The notes under the pieces are model-generated. The model ran no database searches and was not told the origin of the DNA. It saw nothing but the letters and a program-made list of their open reading frames with translations. Position numbers and translations under genes: made by a program. From Bacteroidota bacterium (GTDB lineage: Bacteria; Bacteroidota; Bacteroidia; Bacteroidales; VadinHA17), in contig JAUWMO010000002.1 in assembly GCA_030613125.1 (NCBI GenBank), positions 1-36,311 of the forward strand: a DNA stretch of 36,311 nucleotides, given 5' to 3'. Shown in pieces: positions 16,426 through 25,663 of this stretch. Each line of letters starts with the position of its first letter. Position 1 is the stretch's first letter.

Positions 16426-18366
16426 ATGAGTTATCTTAAATTTGACAAGTCACAGTTGATTAATCTGGAATATTCTTTAAATAAGGAAATTTTACGGGCA
16501 AATCGTGCCGGATCTTACGCATGTACTACTGTAATTGGTTGTAATACACGAAAATATCATGGGCTTCTTGTATCTCCTGTTAACCGGTTTGGAGGAGAGA
16601 AGCATGTTTTACTCTCATCTCTTGATGAAACAATAGTGCAACATGGAAAAGAATTCCGGATTGGCATACATAAATACGAGGGAGATAATTATGAACCAAA
16701 AGGACATAAATATGTCCGTGATTTTGAGGCAGATGTGATACCAGAGGTTATAATCAGAGTGGGAGGAGTTGTGTTAAAAAAGGAAAAGATCCTGGTTGAA
16801 AGAGAAGAGCAGATATTGATCCGTTATACTCTTATTGATGCACATTCGAAAACCTGGTTGAAACTCAGACCTTTTCTGGCATTCAGAAATGTCCATGAAT
16901 TAACTACAGCCAATTTGGATGCAAATACTCATGTAGTATATATACAGAACGGAATTAAAATGCGGTTGTACAAAGGATTTCCTTATTTACATATGCAGTT
17001 CTCAAAAAAGACAGATTTTATTCATGTGCCTGATTGGAATTACAACATTGAATATCTAAGAGAGATGGAAAGAGGATACGAATATAAAGAGGATCTGTTT
17101 ATTCCGGGCTATTTTGAGTTATCTATTCGCAAAGGTGAAAGTGTTATTCTTTCAGCAAGTACAAAAGAAAATAACCCGGCAAACCTTAAGCGTAAATTTA
17201 CAACGGAGATTAGAAAAAGAGTACCAAGAAACAGCTTCAGGAATTGTCTTGTAAATTCAGCTCAGCAATTCATTGTCAGAAGAAATAAAAGGACTGATGT
17301 AATAGCAGGATTTCCATGGTTTGGTTCCTGGGGCAGGGATACTTTTATTGCACTACCAGGTTTAACCCTGTCAATTGATGATACTCAGACATTTAAGGAT
17401 GTTGTTAAAACCCAGTTGTTGAAAATGAAAGATGGTTTATTTCCGAATATGGGGAATGATGACTCACCTGCATTTAATTCAGTTGATGCACCCTTATGGT
17501 TTTTTTGGTCTCTGCAACAATATGTTTATTATCAATCATCAGCTGAAGGAGTATGGAAAGAATATGGAAAACCAATGAAGACGATCCTTTCAACCTACAG
17601 AAACGGAACGGGTTTCGGGATACGAATGGCTGACAATGGTCTGATTTGGGCAGGCGAAAAAGGAAAAGCTCTTACCTGGATGGACGCGGTGGTTAATGGT
17701 GTGCCTGTGACTCCACGGATGGGCTATAACGTAGAAATAAATGCACTCTGGTACAATGCAATATGTTTTGCTGTTGAATTAGCTGAAAAAGCCGGTGACA
17801 ATAAGTTTGTAAAACAGTGGAAAAATCTTCCGGAAAGAGTTAGTAATTCTTTTACAGAAATTTTCTGGGATGAAGAAAAGGGTTATTTGGCAGATTATTC
17901 TGATGGAATAAAAACAGATTGGAGTGTTCGCCCTAATCAGGTTTTTGTATCTTCTCTTTTTTATAGTCCCGTAAAACCTGAAATACAAAAGGCTGTTTTG
18001 GAGACAGTGGAAAAAGAATTATTAACTCCACGTGGCCTGAGGACACTTTCACCTAAAAATCCTGATTATAAAGGGATATATTTTGGAAACCAGGAAGAAA
18101 GGGACAAAGCTTATCACCAGGGAACTGTTTGGCCGTGGTTACTGGGCCATTTTTGTGAGGGGTACTTAAAGGTACATAAGAAGTCGGGAATTGGAAAAAT
18201 TAAGGCATTAATAGAAGGTTTTGAGGAAGAGATGAACCAGGATGGTGTCGGATCTATATCTGAGATTTATGATGGTGATCCACCTCATTCAGGCAAAGGA
18301 GCAATTTCTCAGGCATGGAGTGTGGCTGAACTATTAAGGATCATGCAAATACTTGAAAATTTATAA
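16426..18366 (+). CDS. Glycogen debranching enzyme (amylo-alpha-1,6-glucosidase type)
   Basis: The 646-residue cytosolic enzyme removes alpha-1,6 branch points from glycogen or limit dextrins. Residues about 15-240 form the bacterial-type N-terminal domain (with ANRAGSYACTTVIGCNTRKY near 25-44). Residues about 270-640 form the (alpha/alpha)6 GDE C-terminal domain of GH133, with GFPWFGSWGRDTFIALPG (295-312), WMDAVVNGVPVTPRMGYNVE (418-437) and YHQGTVWPWLLG. It lacks the 4-alpha-glucanotransferase domain of the large eukaryotic enzyme. It is the first gene of a four-gene operon; the next gene starts 36 nt downstream. No strong ribosome-binding site is visible, as usual in this phylum. Confidence 0.93.
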   Translation: MSYLKFDKSQLINLEYSLNKEILRANRAGSYACTTVIGCNTRKYHGLLVSPVNRFGGEKHVLLSSLDETIVQHGKEFRIGIHKYEGDNYEPKGHKYVRDFEADVIPEVIIRVGGVVLKKEKILVEREEQILIRYTLIDAHSKTWLKLRPFLAFRNVHELTTANLDANTHVVYIQNGIKMRLYKGFPYLHMQFSKKTDFIHVPDWNYNIEYLREMERGYEYKEDLFIPGYFELSIRKGESVILSASTKENNPANLKRKFTTEIRKRVPRNSFRNCLVNSAQQFIVRRNKRTDVIAGFPWFGSWGRDTFIALPGLTLSIDDTQTFKDVVKTQLLKMKDGLFPNMGNDDSPAFNSVDAPLWFFWSLQQYVYYQSSAEGVWKEYGKPMKTILSTYRNGTGFGIRMADNGLIWAGEKGKALTWMDAVVNGVPVTPRMGYNVEINALWYNAICFAVELAEKAGDNKFVKQWKNLPERVSNSFTEIFWDEEKGYLADYSDGIKTDWSVRPNQVFVSSLFYSPVKPEIQKAVLETVEKELLTPRGLRTLSPKNPDYKGIYFGNQEERDKAYHQGTVWPWLLGHFCEGYLKVHKKSGIGKIKALIEGFEEEMNQDGVGSISEIYDGDPPHSGKGAISQAWSVAELLRIMQILENL

Positions 18367-18402
18367 AATATTTTTTTCGGGTTATAAATTAAATAACATT
18401 TT

Positions 18403-19689
18403 ATGAAGGCACTAATGTTTGGTTGGGAGTTTCCTCCTCATATTTCAGGAGGATTGGGGACAGCAAGTTATGGACTAACGCATGGATTAGCCAGCATTCC
18501 GGATATGGATATTATTTTTGTTGTACCTAAAGCATACGGTGATGAAGATCAATCACAGGTTCGTTTGATAGGAGCAGGAGATATATCAATAACAACCAGA
18601 GAGCTTGAATTCAAAGACTTAAAAAAGAAATTTGATTATCTGGAGGTAAATTCCAGGATTGTTCCTTATGTTGACCCGGAAGATTTCTGGAAAATGATAG
18701 AAAAAGAGTCATCAAAGAAAATTAAATTCGTTCAAACAAATTCAGAAGGAAAAATTTCTTTTACAGGAAAATACGGCGCAAATCTTTTTGAAGAGATCCA
18801 TAATTATGCTTTAGTAGCTTCAATAATTGCAAAGGAAAATGATTTTGATATTATACATGCTCACGATTGGCTAACTTACCCATCGGGAATATCTGCAAAG
18901 GAAGTTTCAGGAAAGCCTCTAGTCATTCATGTTCATGCAACTGATTTTGACCGTAGCGGAGGTAATGTGAATCCTGATGTTTTTAAGATAGAGAAAATGG
19001 GGATGGAAGCAGCCGACAAAATAATTGCTGTGAGTAATCTGACACGAAAAACCATTATCGAAAAATATGGGATAAATCCCTCCAGGGTTATTACTGTTTA
19101 TAATGCTGTTGAACCTTTGAAAATACAGGCTCAGGCAAACAATGAAAAAAGACTGTCAGATAAAACAGTTACATTTCTCGGGCGGATTACATTGCAAAAA
19201 GGACCAGAATATTTTATTGAAGCAGCAAATCTTGTATTAACAAGGATGTCAAATGTTAGGTTTGTTATGGCAGGAAGTGGTGATATGATGATTAAAATGA
19301 TAAACCTTGCTGCAGCAAAGAAAATAATGGATAAATTTCATTTTACAGGTTTTCTGGAAGGGGAAGATGTATTTCGAATGCTAAATCTTAGTGATGTGTA
19401 TATAATGCCATCTGTTTCTGAACCATTTGGAATTTCACCATTGGAAGCAATGCAGTCGAATGTGCCTGTAATAATTTCAAAACAATCTGGTGTTGCTGAA
19501 ATTCTTACTCATGCAATAAAAATAAATTATTGGGATATTGAGGCCATGGCAGATGCAATATATGGTTTATTGAATTACTCAGGAGCGCATAAATTTTTTC
19601 AGAAGTTTGGCAAAGAAGAGGTAAATAATATGAAGTGGGAGAATGCAGCTCAAAAAGTAAGGGAAGTATATAATTCTGTTGTGGCTTGA
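18403..19689 (+). CDS. Glycosyltransferase, GT4/GT5-like, in glycogen operon
   Basis: The 428-residue GT-B enzyme opens with MKALMFGWEFPPHISGGLGT, the glycogen-synthase-like loop that holds the nucleotide-sugar phosphates. It has HAHDWLTYPSG (about 152-162), GRITLQKGPEYFIEA (260-274), and the retaining E-x7-E pair E340/E348 in SEPFGISPLEAM. The context implies an alpha-glucan synthesising or priming role, but the donor (UDP- or ADP-glucose) cannot be read from sequence. The gene lies 36 nt after the debranching enzyme and 42 nt before the GH57 gene. An alternative is a maltose-phosphate- or maltodextrin-forming transferase. Confidence 0.85.
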   Translation: MKALMFGWEFPPHISGGLGTASYGLTHGLASIPDMDIIFVVPKAYGDEDQSQVRLIGAGDISITTRELEFKDLKKKFDYLEVNSRIVPYVDPEDFWKMIEKESSKKIKFVQTNSEGKISFTGKYGANLFEEIHNYALVASIIAKENDFDIIHAHDWLTYPSGISAKEVSGKPLVIHVHATDFDRSGGNVNPDVFKIEKMGMEAADKIIAVSNLTRKTIIEKYGINPSRVITVYNAVEPLKIQAQANNEKRLSDKTVTFLGRITLQKGPEYFIEAANLVLTRMSNVRFVMAGSGDMMIKMINLAAAKKIMDKFHFTGFLEGEDVFRMLNLSDVYIMPSVSEPFGISPLEAMQSNVPVIISKQSGVAEILTHAIKINYWDIEAMADAIYGLLNYSGAHKFFQKFGKEEVNNMKWENAAQKVREVYNSVVA

Positions 19690-19731
19690 ATTATTATGAG
19701 AACTATGTTTAAAAATAAACAATATTATTAA

Positions 19732-21105
19732 ATGAAGACATTGTGTTTGTATTTCCAGGTTCATCAACCTCTTCGTTTTAAGCGATACAGGTTTTTTAAT
19801 ATTGGTAACGACCATTATTACTATGATGATTATTCTAATGAATCTATTATCCAAAAAGTAGCAGAAAAATGTTATCTGCCAGCTAATAATATTTTGCTTG
19901 AACTCTTGAAAAAATATAAAGGCCAATTTAAGATTGCATTTTCTGTTTCCGGAGTGGCCCTTGACCAATTTGAGACATACGTGCCAGAGGTTATTCATTC
20001 TTTTCAAAAACTTGCTAAAACTGGTTATGTTGAGTTTTTAGCAGAAACTAATGCACATTCACTTGTTTCTTTGTCTGACAAAGAAGAATTTATGCAGCAG
20101 GTTAAATTACATGAAGAAAAAATTCAGAAGTATTTCAACAAAACTCCTTCTGTATTTAGAAATACGGAATTGATATATTCTGATGAAATAGGTGAAATAG
20201 TGGCAGAAATGGGGTATGATGGAATGCTTACTGAAGGAGCAAAACATATTCTTGGTTGGAAAAGTCCGAATTTTATTTATTGCAATGCTATAAATCCAAA
20301 ATTAAAATTATTACTGAAGAATTTTAAATTGAGTGATGATATAGCATTCAGATTTTCAAATCAAAGCTGGGAGGAATGGCCGTTAACAGTCGAAAAATTT
20401 ATAAGCTGGATTCAAAACATGCCTCAGAAGGAGGAGATAATTAATCTTTTTATGGATTATGAAACATTTGGTGAACATCAATGGGCAGATACCGGAATAT
20501 TTGAATTCTTAAAGGCCTTACCTGGTTTCGCTCTTCAACAAAATTTTCAGTTTGGGACTCCTTCAGAAGTAATAAAGAACCATCAACCTGTTTCAGCCAT
20601 TCATGTACCATATCCTATTTCATGGGCTGATGAAGAGCGCGATCTGACTGCCTGGTTGGGGAATGCCATGCAAAATGAAGCATTTGAAAAGTTATATGAA
20701 TTGTCAGAGAAAATAAAACTTTGTAAAGATGAGAATCTTTTAAAAGACTGGGAATACCTTCAAACAAGTGACCATCTGTATTATATGTGCACAAAATTTT
20801 TCTCCGACGGTGAAGTCCATTCGTATTTTAATCCTTATGAATCCCCTTATGACGCATTTATTAATTATATGAATGTTTTAAGTGATTTTTCAATCCGGCT
20901 TGATGCTGCCATTCCGGAAACTGAAAGGGACAAGAAAGTTGCTTTCCTGTCGAGTAAAGTTAAGGAACAAGAAGCCCTGATAAAAAAATATAAAGAAGAA
21001 ATAGAGTTAATCAAAAAACAAAAACCCAAACCAAAAAGAAAAACATCATCAATCAGTAAAAAACCTGCAACCCGGAATCAGAAGTTAAGTAGTTCAATTA
21101 AATGA
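19732..21105 (+). CDS. GH57 family alpha-glucan-acting enzyme
   Basis: GH57 enzymes are retaining alpha-glucan hydrolases or transferases (alpha-amylase, 4-alpha-glucanotransferase, branching enzyme). The N-terminal LCLYFQVHQPLR is conserved region 1. The nucleophile should be E146 in FRNTELIYSD and the acid/base D242 in LFMDYETFGEHQW. The core runs to about residue 410. A predicted coiled coil (about 405-430) and a very basic Lys/Ser/Pro tail (about 430-457) follow, which are not part of the catalytic fold. There is no signal peptide, so it works in the cytosol with its operon partners. Its stop overlaps the next start (ATGA). The substrate specificity is uncertain. Confidence 0.9.
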   Translation: MKTLCLYFQVHQPLRFKRYRFFNIGNDHYYYDDYSNESIIQKVAEKCYLPANNILLELLKKYKGQFKIAFSVSGVALDQFETYVPEVIHSFQKLAKTGYVEFLAETNAHSLVSLSDKEEFMQQVKLHEEKIQKYFNKTPSVFRNTELIYSDEIGEIVAEMGYDGMLTEGAKHILGWKSPNFIYCNAINPKLKLLLKNFKLSDDIAFRFSNQSWEEWPLTVEKFISWIQNMPQKEEIINLFMDYETFGEHQWADTGIFEFLKALPGFALQQNFQFGTPSEVIKNHQPVSAIHVPYPISWADEERDLTAWLGNAMQNEAFEKLYELSEKIKLCKDENLLKDWEYLQTSDHLYYMCTKFFSDGEVHSYFNPYESPYDAFINYMNVLSDFSIRLDAAIPETERDKKVAFLSSKVKEQEALIKKYKEEIELIKKQKPKPKRKTSSISKKPATRNQKLSSSIK

Positions 21106-24100
21106 ATATGAACAATAATAATAAACCATCCTGTCTGTTTGAAGTAAGCTGGGAAGTTTGTAATAAGGTAGGAGGCATATATACAGTTGTTTCAACAAAA
21201 GTCTTATCAATTCAAAAGGAACTTGGGGAAAACTATTTTCTTATAGGTCCCGATGTTTGGAGGGATGAAGGAGAAAATCCTGAGTTTATTCCAACAGATG
21301 ACAGATATAAAGCCTGGAAGGAACATGCAATGGACGAAGGGCTTTCTGTAAAAACAGGACACTGGAATATTGCAGGGAACCCACTGGTTATTCTTGTGGA
21401 TTTTTACGGTCTTATCTCAAATAAAGACGAGATATTTAAGCAATTCTGGGAATTATATAAACTTGACTCTATTTCAGGACAATGGGATTATATTGAACCT
21501 GCCCTTTTTGGGTATGCAGCAGGAAAAGTTATTGAGAGTTTTGCAAACTTTCATTTTGGTTATCAGAATATGATCCTGTCACATTTTCACGAATGGATGA
21601 CCGGGATGGGAGTATTGTACTTAAAGGAATTTGCTCCTCATATTGGTACGGTTTTCACCACTCATGCAACAGTTTTAGGCAGATCGTTAGCTGGTAATAA
21701 TCGCCCGGTTTACAGCAAGTTAAAGGAGTTTAATCCAGGTCAGCTGGCCAGGGAATTTAATGTAGTCTCAAAACATTCACTTGAACAACTTGCTGCAAAA
21801 TATGCAGATTCTTTTACCACTGTGAGCGAAATAACTGCTTTGGAATGTACCTGTCTTTTAGGAAAAAATATTGATTTGGTGACTCCTAATGGTTTCGATG
21901 ATTCTTTTGTGCCTGACAGTAAAAATTTTGAACAAAAAAAAGCTGAAGCGAGAATAAAATTATTGGAGGTGGCAAACTCACTCCTGGGTATGGACCCCGG
22001 AAAGGATTCTTTATTAGTGGCCATTAGTGGTCGATATGAATTCAAGAATAAAGGAATAGACCTTTTTTTAGATTCATTGGTTGATCTGGATGGTTCAAAA
22101 AAATTGAAAAATAATATTATTGCTTACATTCTCATTCCTGCAAACCATTCCGGTCCGAGAAAAGATCTCGCTGAGTCATTAATTACTAATGAAAAAATAA
22201 AAAATTCATTTGATCCTTATCTGACTCATGGGATGCATGATCCTGAATATGATCCCATCTTAAAACGACTTCACGGGAACCATTTAAAGAATGAAAAGAA
22301 TAATAAAATAAAAGTAATTTTTGTACCTGTTTACCTTAATGGGAATGATGGTATTTTCAATATGAGCTACTATGATCTTCTCATTGGTTTTGACCTGACC
22401 GTTTTTCCATCTTATTATGAACCATGGGGTTATACACCTCTGGAAAGTCTTGCTTTCAGTATCCCTACAATAACAACTACATTGGCAGGGTTTGGCATGT
22501 GGGTGAAAGAATCTGTTCAAAATCCTGAATATGGGATTAAGGTGCTTGAAAGAAACGACAATGATGATGATATTGTGGTTAAAAAAATTGTAGATCACCT
22601 TGAGGAGTTTGACAATCTGAATATAGATGAAAGAGTAGCTGCAAAAAAGAAAGCATTTGAAATTTCTCGTATTGCTCTATGGAATAATCTAATCAGTTAT
22701 TATTTTGATGCATACTCAAATGCCCTTAATAAAACATTGGAAAGATACCGGAATGAAGATGTCGTAGCAGGTGTTAAAACTAGCCAATCCGAAATAATTA
22801 AATCAATTCCGGAATTTCCGAAGTGGGATACTCTTATAGTTGAACCCGATGTTCCGGAAAGGCTTTCTTTTTTAAATACTCTGTCGAAAAACCTATGGTG
22901 GACATGGAACTCCGATGCTGAAGAGCTATGGGAAAAAATTGATGCATCCCTGTGGGCGGAAACCAAACATAATCCAATATTATTGCTTGAAAGAATAAAT
23001 TATAAAAAACTGCTTATTCTTGAAAAAAATGCCGGGTTCTTAAGCAGGGTGAAAGAAGTTTCAATCCGTTTTAATAAGTATTTAAAGGAACAGCCTGAAA
23101 ACAACCAACCATTGGTGGCATATTTTTGCATGGAATATGGTTTGCATGACAGCTTAAAGATATTTTCAGGTGGGTTGGGTATCCTGGCCGGTGATTATCT
23201 TAAAGAGGCTAGCGATTCCAATAGCAATATTGTTGGTATCGGACTCTTATACCGATTCGGTTACTTTAAACAGGTCTTGTCATTACAGGGAGATCAGCAA
23301 GCTAGTTATGAGGCAGAACAATTTTTAAAAATACCGGTTGTGCCGGTTAAAAATGAAAATGGATCATGGAAAACAGTTAAAATCGTTTTGCATGGCAGAA
23401 CACTTAAGATAAGGATTTGGAAAGTTAATGTCGGAAGAATACCTCTATTTCTCCTGGATACTGATTTTGAGGAAAACCAGGAAAAAGATCGGGTTATTAC
23501 TCATCATCTTTATGGAGGTGATCTTGAAAACAGATTAAAACAGGAAATTGTGTTGGGCATTGGTGGAATAAGGGCATTGGAAGCCCTTGGAATTCACCCG
23601 GATGTTTATCATAGCAATGAAGGACATTCTGCTTTTATCGGGATTGAACGATTGAGCAGAATTGTTCAAAACAGCAACCTTAAATTTCAAGAGGCACTTG
23701 AAGTAGTAAGAGGATCAACCCTATTTACGACCCACACCCCGGTTCCGGCCGGACATGATGCCTTTCCGGAAGATCTGCTAAGAATGTATATGGCGCACTA
23801 TCCTGAAAGACTAAAAATCTCATGGCAGGAGTTCTATCAATTAGGTAACAGCGGTAAAGGTGAAAAGTTCAATATGAGTTTTCTTGCTGCTCACCTTTCA
23901 CAGGAGGTAAATGGGGTAAGCAAACTTCATGGTAAGGTAAGCAGGGAATTGTTTAGTGAATTATGGCCTGGATATCTTCCCGAAGAGTTGCATATTGGCC
24001 ATGTAACAAATGGAGTGCATTTTCCGACCTGGGCGGCTACTGAATGGAAAAACTATTTTAATTCCGAATTTGAAAACAATTGGAGTTCTAACATTGAAAA

Positions 24101-25343
24101 TAAAAGAATATGGACAAGAATAAATGAAATTGAAAATGTTCATCTCTGGAACATAAAAAAAAGCCTGAAGAAGAAACTTATTGACACGGTAAAAGAAAGA
24201 TTGCATCAAAATTTGACAAAACGACATGAACGACCGAAAAACATCCTGGAAATAAGAGAGAAACTTAACAGTGAAATTCTTACAATCGGATTTGCACGAA
24301 GATTTGCAACATATAAAAGGGCACATTTATTATTTAAAGATTTGAACCGTTTAAATGAAATTGTAAATAATTCTGACAAGCCGGTTCAGTTTTTATTTGC
24401 TGGAAAAGCTCATCCTCATGATGGTGGAGGCCAGGACTTAATTAGAAAGATTATTGAAATTTCCAAGATGCCTGAATTCAGAGGTAAAATCCTGTTCCTT
24501 CAAAATTATGATATGGAATTGGCAAAACTGTTGGTGCAGGGAGTTGATGTTTGGCTAAATACACCAACACGTCCTTTGGAAGCATCGGGAACTAGTGGTG
24601 AAAAAGCTGTTATGAATGGAACTTTACATTTTAGTGTTTTAGATGGCTGGTGGATTGAGGGGTATAAACCTGAAGCAGGGTGGGCTTTAACAGGTAAAAG
24701 AACCTATGATAATCAGGAATTTCAGGATGAATTGGATGCAGAAATTATTATCAATATACTCGAATCAGAAATAATACCACTCTATTATGATCGTAATAAT
24801 GACGGAATACCTGAAAACTGGATCTCTTATATGAAAAAATCATTCAGTCAGATTGCTCCTGATTTTACAATGAAAAGAATGCTCAAAGATTATTTTAATA
24901 AATATTATTCAAAATTGGCTGAAAGAAGCAAGTACCTGATACATAATCATTATTTCAAAACAAAATCATTAGTGTTGTGGAAAAAGCAAATGGTGAAAAC
25001 GTGGGAAGATTTAGAGGTATTATCAATTGATTTATCCGGATTAAATGGAAAGGTATATCAGATTGGAAAAGAATATAAAGGAAATGTAATCCTTGACCTG
25101 AAAGGATTACCCCAAAACAGTATAGGACTGGAATTGGTTGTTACAGATACTGATAAGAATGGAAAAACAAACCTGGTTCATTCTCAGGAGTTTAATCTTG
25201 AAAAAACTGAAGGAAGCAAAGCGTATTATGAAATAAGGATCATTCCTACATCAACAGGAGTTTTCAATTATGGTTTGAGAATTTTCCCCAGGCATGATGA
25301 TCTGCCTCATCGTCAGGATTTTAATCTGGTTAAATGGGCGTAA
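21102..25343 (+). CDS. Fused glycogen synthase (GT3) - alpha-glucan phosphorylase (GT35)
   Basis: One 1413-residue polypeptide with two enzymes. Residues 1 to about 555 match the eukaryote-like GT3 glycogen synthase: LFEVSWEVCNKVGGIYTVV (12-30) and SYYEPWGYTPLES (437-449) are diagnostic, implying UDP-glucose as donor. Residues about 585-650 (LNTLSKNLWWTWNSDAEELW) are the DUF3417 domain of the short alpha-glucan phosphorylases. About 665-1300 are the GT35 phosphorylase, with EASGTSGEK, whose K1168 should bind pyridoxal phosphate. Residues about 1310-1413 are a small beta-rich C-terminal module. It starts inside the GH57 stop codon. No frameshift or stop occurs at the junction, so it is a genuine fusion. 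It joins synthesis and phosphorolysis of glycogen in one chain. Confidence 0.92.
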   Translation: MNMNNNNKPSCLFEVSWEVCNKVGGIYTVVSTKVLSIQKELGENYFLIGPDVWRDEGENPEFIPTDDRYKAWKEHAMDEGLSVKTGHWNIAGNPLVILVDFYGLISNKDEIFKQFWELYKLDSISGQWDYIEPALFGYAAGKVIESFANFHFGYQNMILSHFHEWMTGMGVLYLKEFAPHIGTVFTTHATVLGRSLAGNNRPVYSKLKEFNPGQLAREFNVVSKHSLEQLAAKYADSFTTVSEITALECTCLLGKNIDLVTPNGFDDSFVPDSKNFEQKKAEARIKLLEVANSLLGMDPGKDSLLVAISGRYEFKNKGIDLFLDSLVDLDGSKKLKNNIIAYILIPANHSGPRKDLAESLITNEKIKNSFDPYLTHGMHDPEYDPILKRLHGNHLKNEKNNKIKVIFVPVYLNGNDGIFNMSYYDLLIGFDLTVFPSYYEPWGYTPLESLAFSIPTITTTLAGFGMWVKESVQNPEYGIKVLERNDNDDDIVVKKIVDHLEEFDNLNIDERVAAKKKAFEISRIALWNNLISYYFDAYSNALNKTLERYRNEDVVAGVKTSQSEIIKSIPEFPKWDTLIVEPDVPERLSFLNTLSKNLWWTWNSDAEELWEKIDASLWAETKHNPILLLERINYKKLLILEKNAGFLSRVKEVSIRFNKYLKEQPENNQPLVAYFCMEYGLHDSLKIFSGGLGILAGDYLKEASDSNSNIVGIGLLYRFGYFKQVLSLQGDQQASYEAEQFLKIPVVPVKNENGSWKTVKIVLHGRTLKIRIWKVNVGRIPLFLLDTDFEENQEKDRVITHHLYGGDLENRLKQEIVLGIGGIRALEALGIHPDVYHSNEGHSAFIGIERLSRIVQNSNLKFQEALEVVRGSTLFTTHTPVPAGHDAFPEDLLRMYMAHYPERLKISWQEFYQLGNSGKGEKFNMSFLAAHLSQEVNGVSKLHGKVSRELFSELWPGYLPEELHIGHVTNGVHFPTWAATEWKNYFNSEFENNWSSNIENKRIWTRINEIENVHLWNIKKSLKKKLIDTVKERLHQNLTKRHERPKNILEIREKLNSEILTIGFARRFATYKRAHLLFKDLNRLNEIVNNSDKPVQFLFAGKAHPHDGGGQDLIRKIIEISKMPEFRGKILFLQNYDMELAKLLVQGVDVWLNTPTRPLEASGTSGEKAVMNGTLHFSVLDGWWIEGYKPEAGWALTGKRTYDNQEFQDELDAEIIINILESEIIPLYYDRNNDGIPENWISYMKKSFSQIAPDFTMKRMLKDYFNKYYSKLAERSKYLIHNHYFKTKSLVLWKKQMVKTWEDLEVLSIDLSGLNGKVYQIGKEYKGNVILDLKGLPQNSIGLELVVTDTDKNGKTNLVHSQEFNLEKTEGSKAYYEIRIIPTSTGVFNYGLRIFPRHDDLPHRQDFNLVKWA

Positions 25344-25373
25344 TCAGGTAACTTTTTAATTTGAATTTAAAAT

Positions 25374-25407
25374 CCACCTTCTTTGATGGTGGTTATGTTC
25401 TTTTTTT
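25374..25407 (+). terminator. Weak terminator after the glycogen operon
   Basis: CCACC (25374-25378) and GGTGG (25388-25392) pair in a short stem, followed eight bases later by seven T (25401-25407). The distance to the T-run makes this a weak intrinsic terminator. It starts 31 nt after the fusion gene stop. Confidence 0.4.
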
Positions 25408-25420
25408 GTTATACATGGTA

Positions 25421-25590
25421 AAAATTATTGGATTATTGGAATATTGGAATATTGGATTGTTGTGCCAAAGGCACTCCTTCGGAGGAAATGGACCTCGTTC
25501 GAGTCTTTGAAAATAACAATTTTTCCTCCCGAAACCCGATAACTGTCGGGTTCAGGATTCCACTATTCCATTTTTCCATCATTCCTTGAT
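25421..25590. repeat. Composite element: ATTGGA tandem units around a chain of small hairpins
   Basis: Degenerate tandem units of ATTATTGGA/ATATTGGA (about 25425-25458) are mirrored by TTCCA-type units (about 25557-25585) on the far side. Between them are consecutive hairpins GTGCC/GGCAC (25462-25474), CTCC/GGAG (25474-25484), CTCG/CGAG (25494-25503) and ACCCGA/TCGGGT (25534-25551). The pattern resembles the non-coding dispersed repeats often seen between Bacteroidetes genes. Confidence 0.55.
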
Positions 25591-25623
25591 CACTATTAAT
25601 AAAGCGCCTAATGAGTACAATTC

Positions 25624-25652
25624 AAAGCCACCTTCTTAGAGGGTGGCTTTTT
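25624..25652 (+). terminator. Strong hairpin terminator, probably bidirectional
   Basis: AAAGCCACC (25624-25632) and GGTGGCTTT (25642-25650) form a perfect 9-bp stem followed by T-rich sequence on the plus strand. It lies just past the GH97 stop (minus strand), between convergent genes, so it may serve both. A near-identical copy lies after serS at 33736. Confidence 0.75.
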
Positions 25653-25663
25653 ACTATTGTTTT

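Larger units (their letters stand above)
25344..25663. other. Intergenic region with terminators and composite repeat element
   Basis: This gap of 320 bases lies between the convergent glycogen operon and GH97 gene. It holds a weak hairpin at 25374-25392, a composite low-complexity/hairpin element (25421-25590) and a strong hairpin terminator at 25624-25650. No coding potential is evident. Confidence 0.6.

Noticed and set aside
19579..20007. 142-codon minus-strand open frame spanning two glycogen genes
   Set aside because: Covers the end of the glycosyltransferase and the start of the GH57 gene in antisense. It shows hydrophobic, Ile/Phe-rich AT bias and no ribosome site.
25421..25460. Possible CRISPR-like tandem repeats
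   Set aside because: The ATTATTGGA units are contiguous, degenerate and without spacers, and no cas gene is present.
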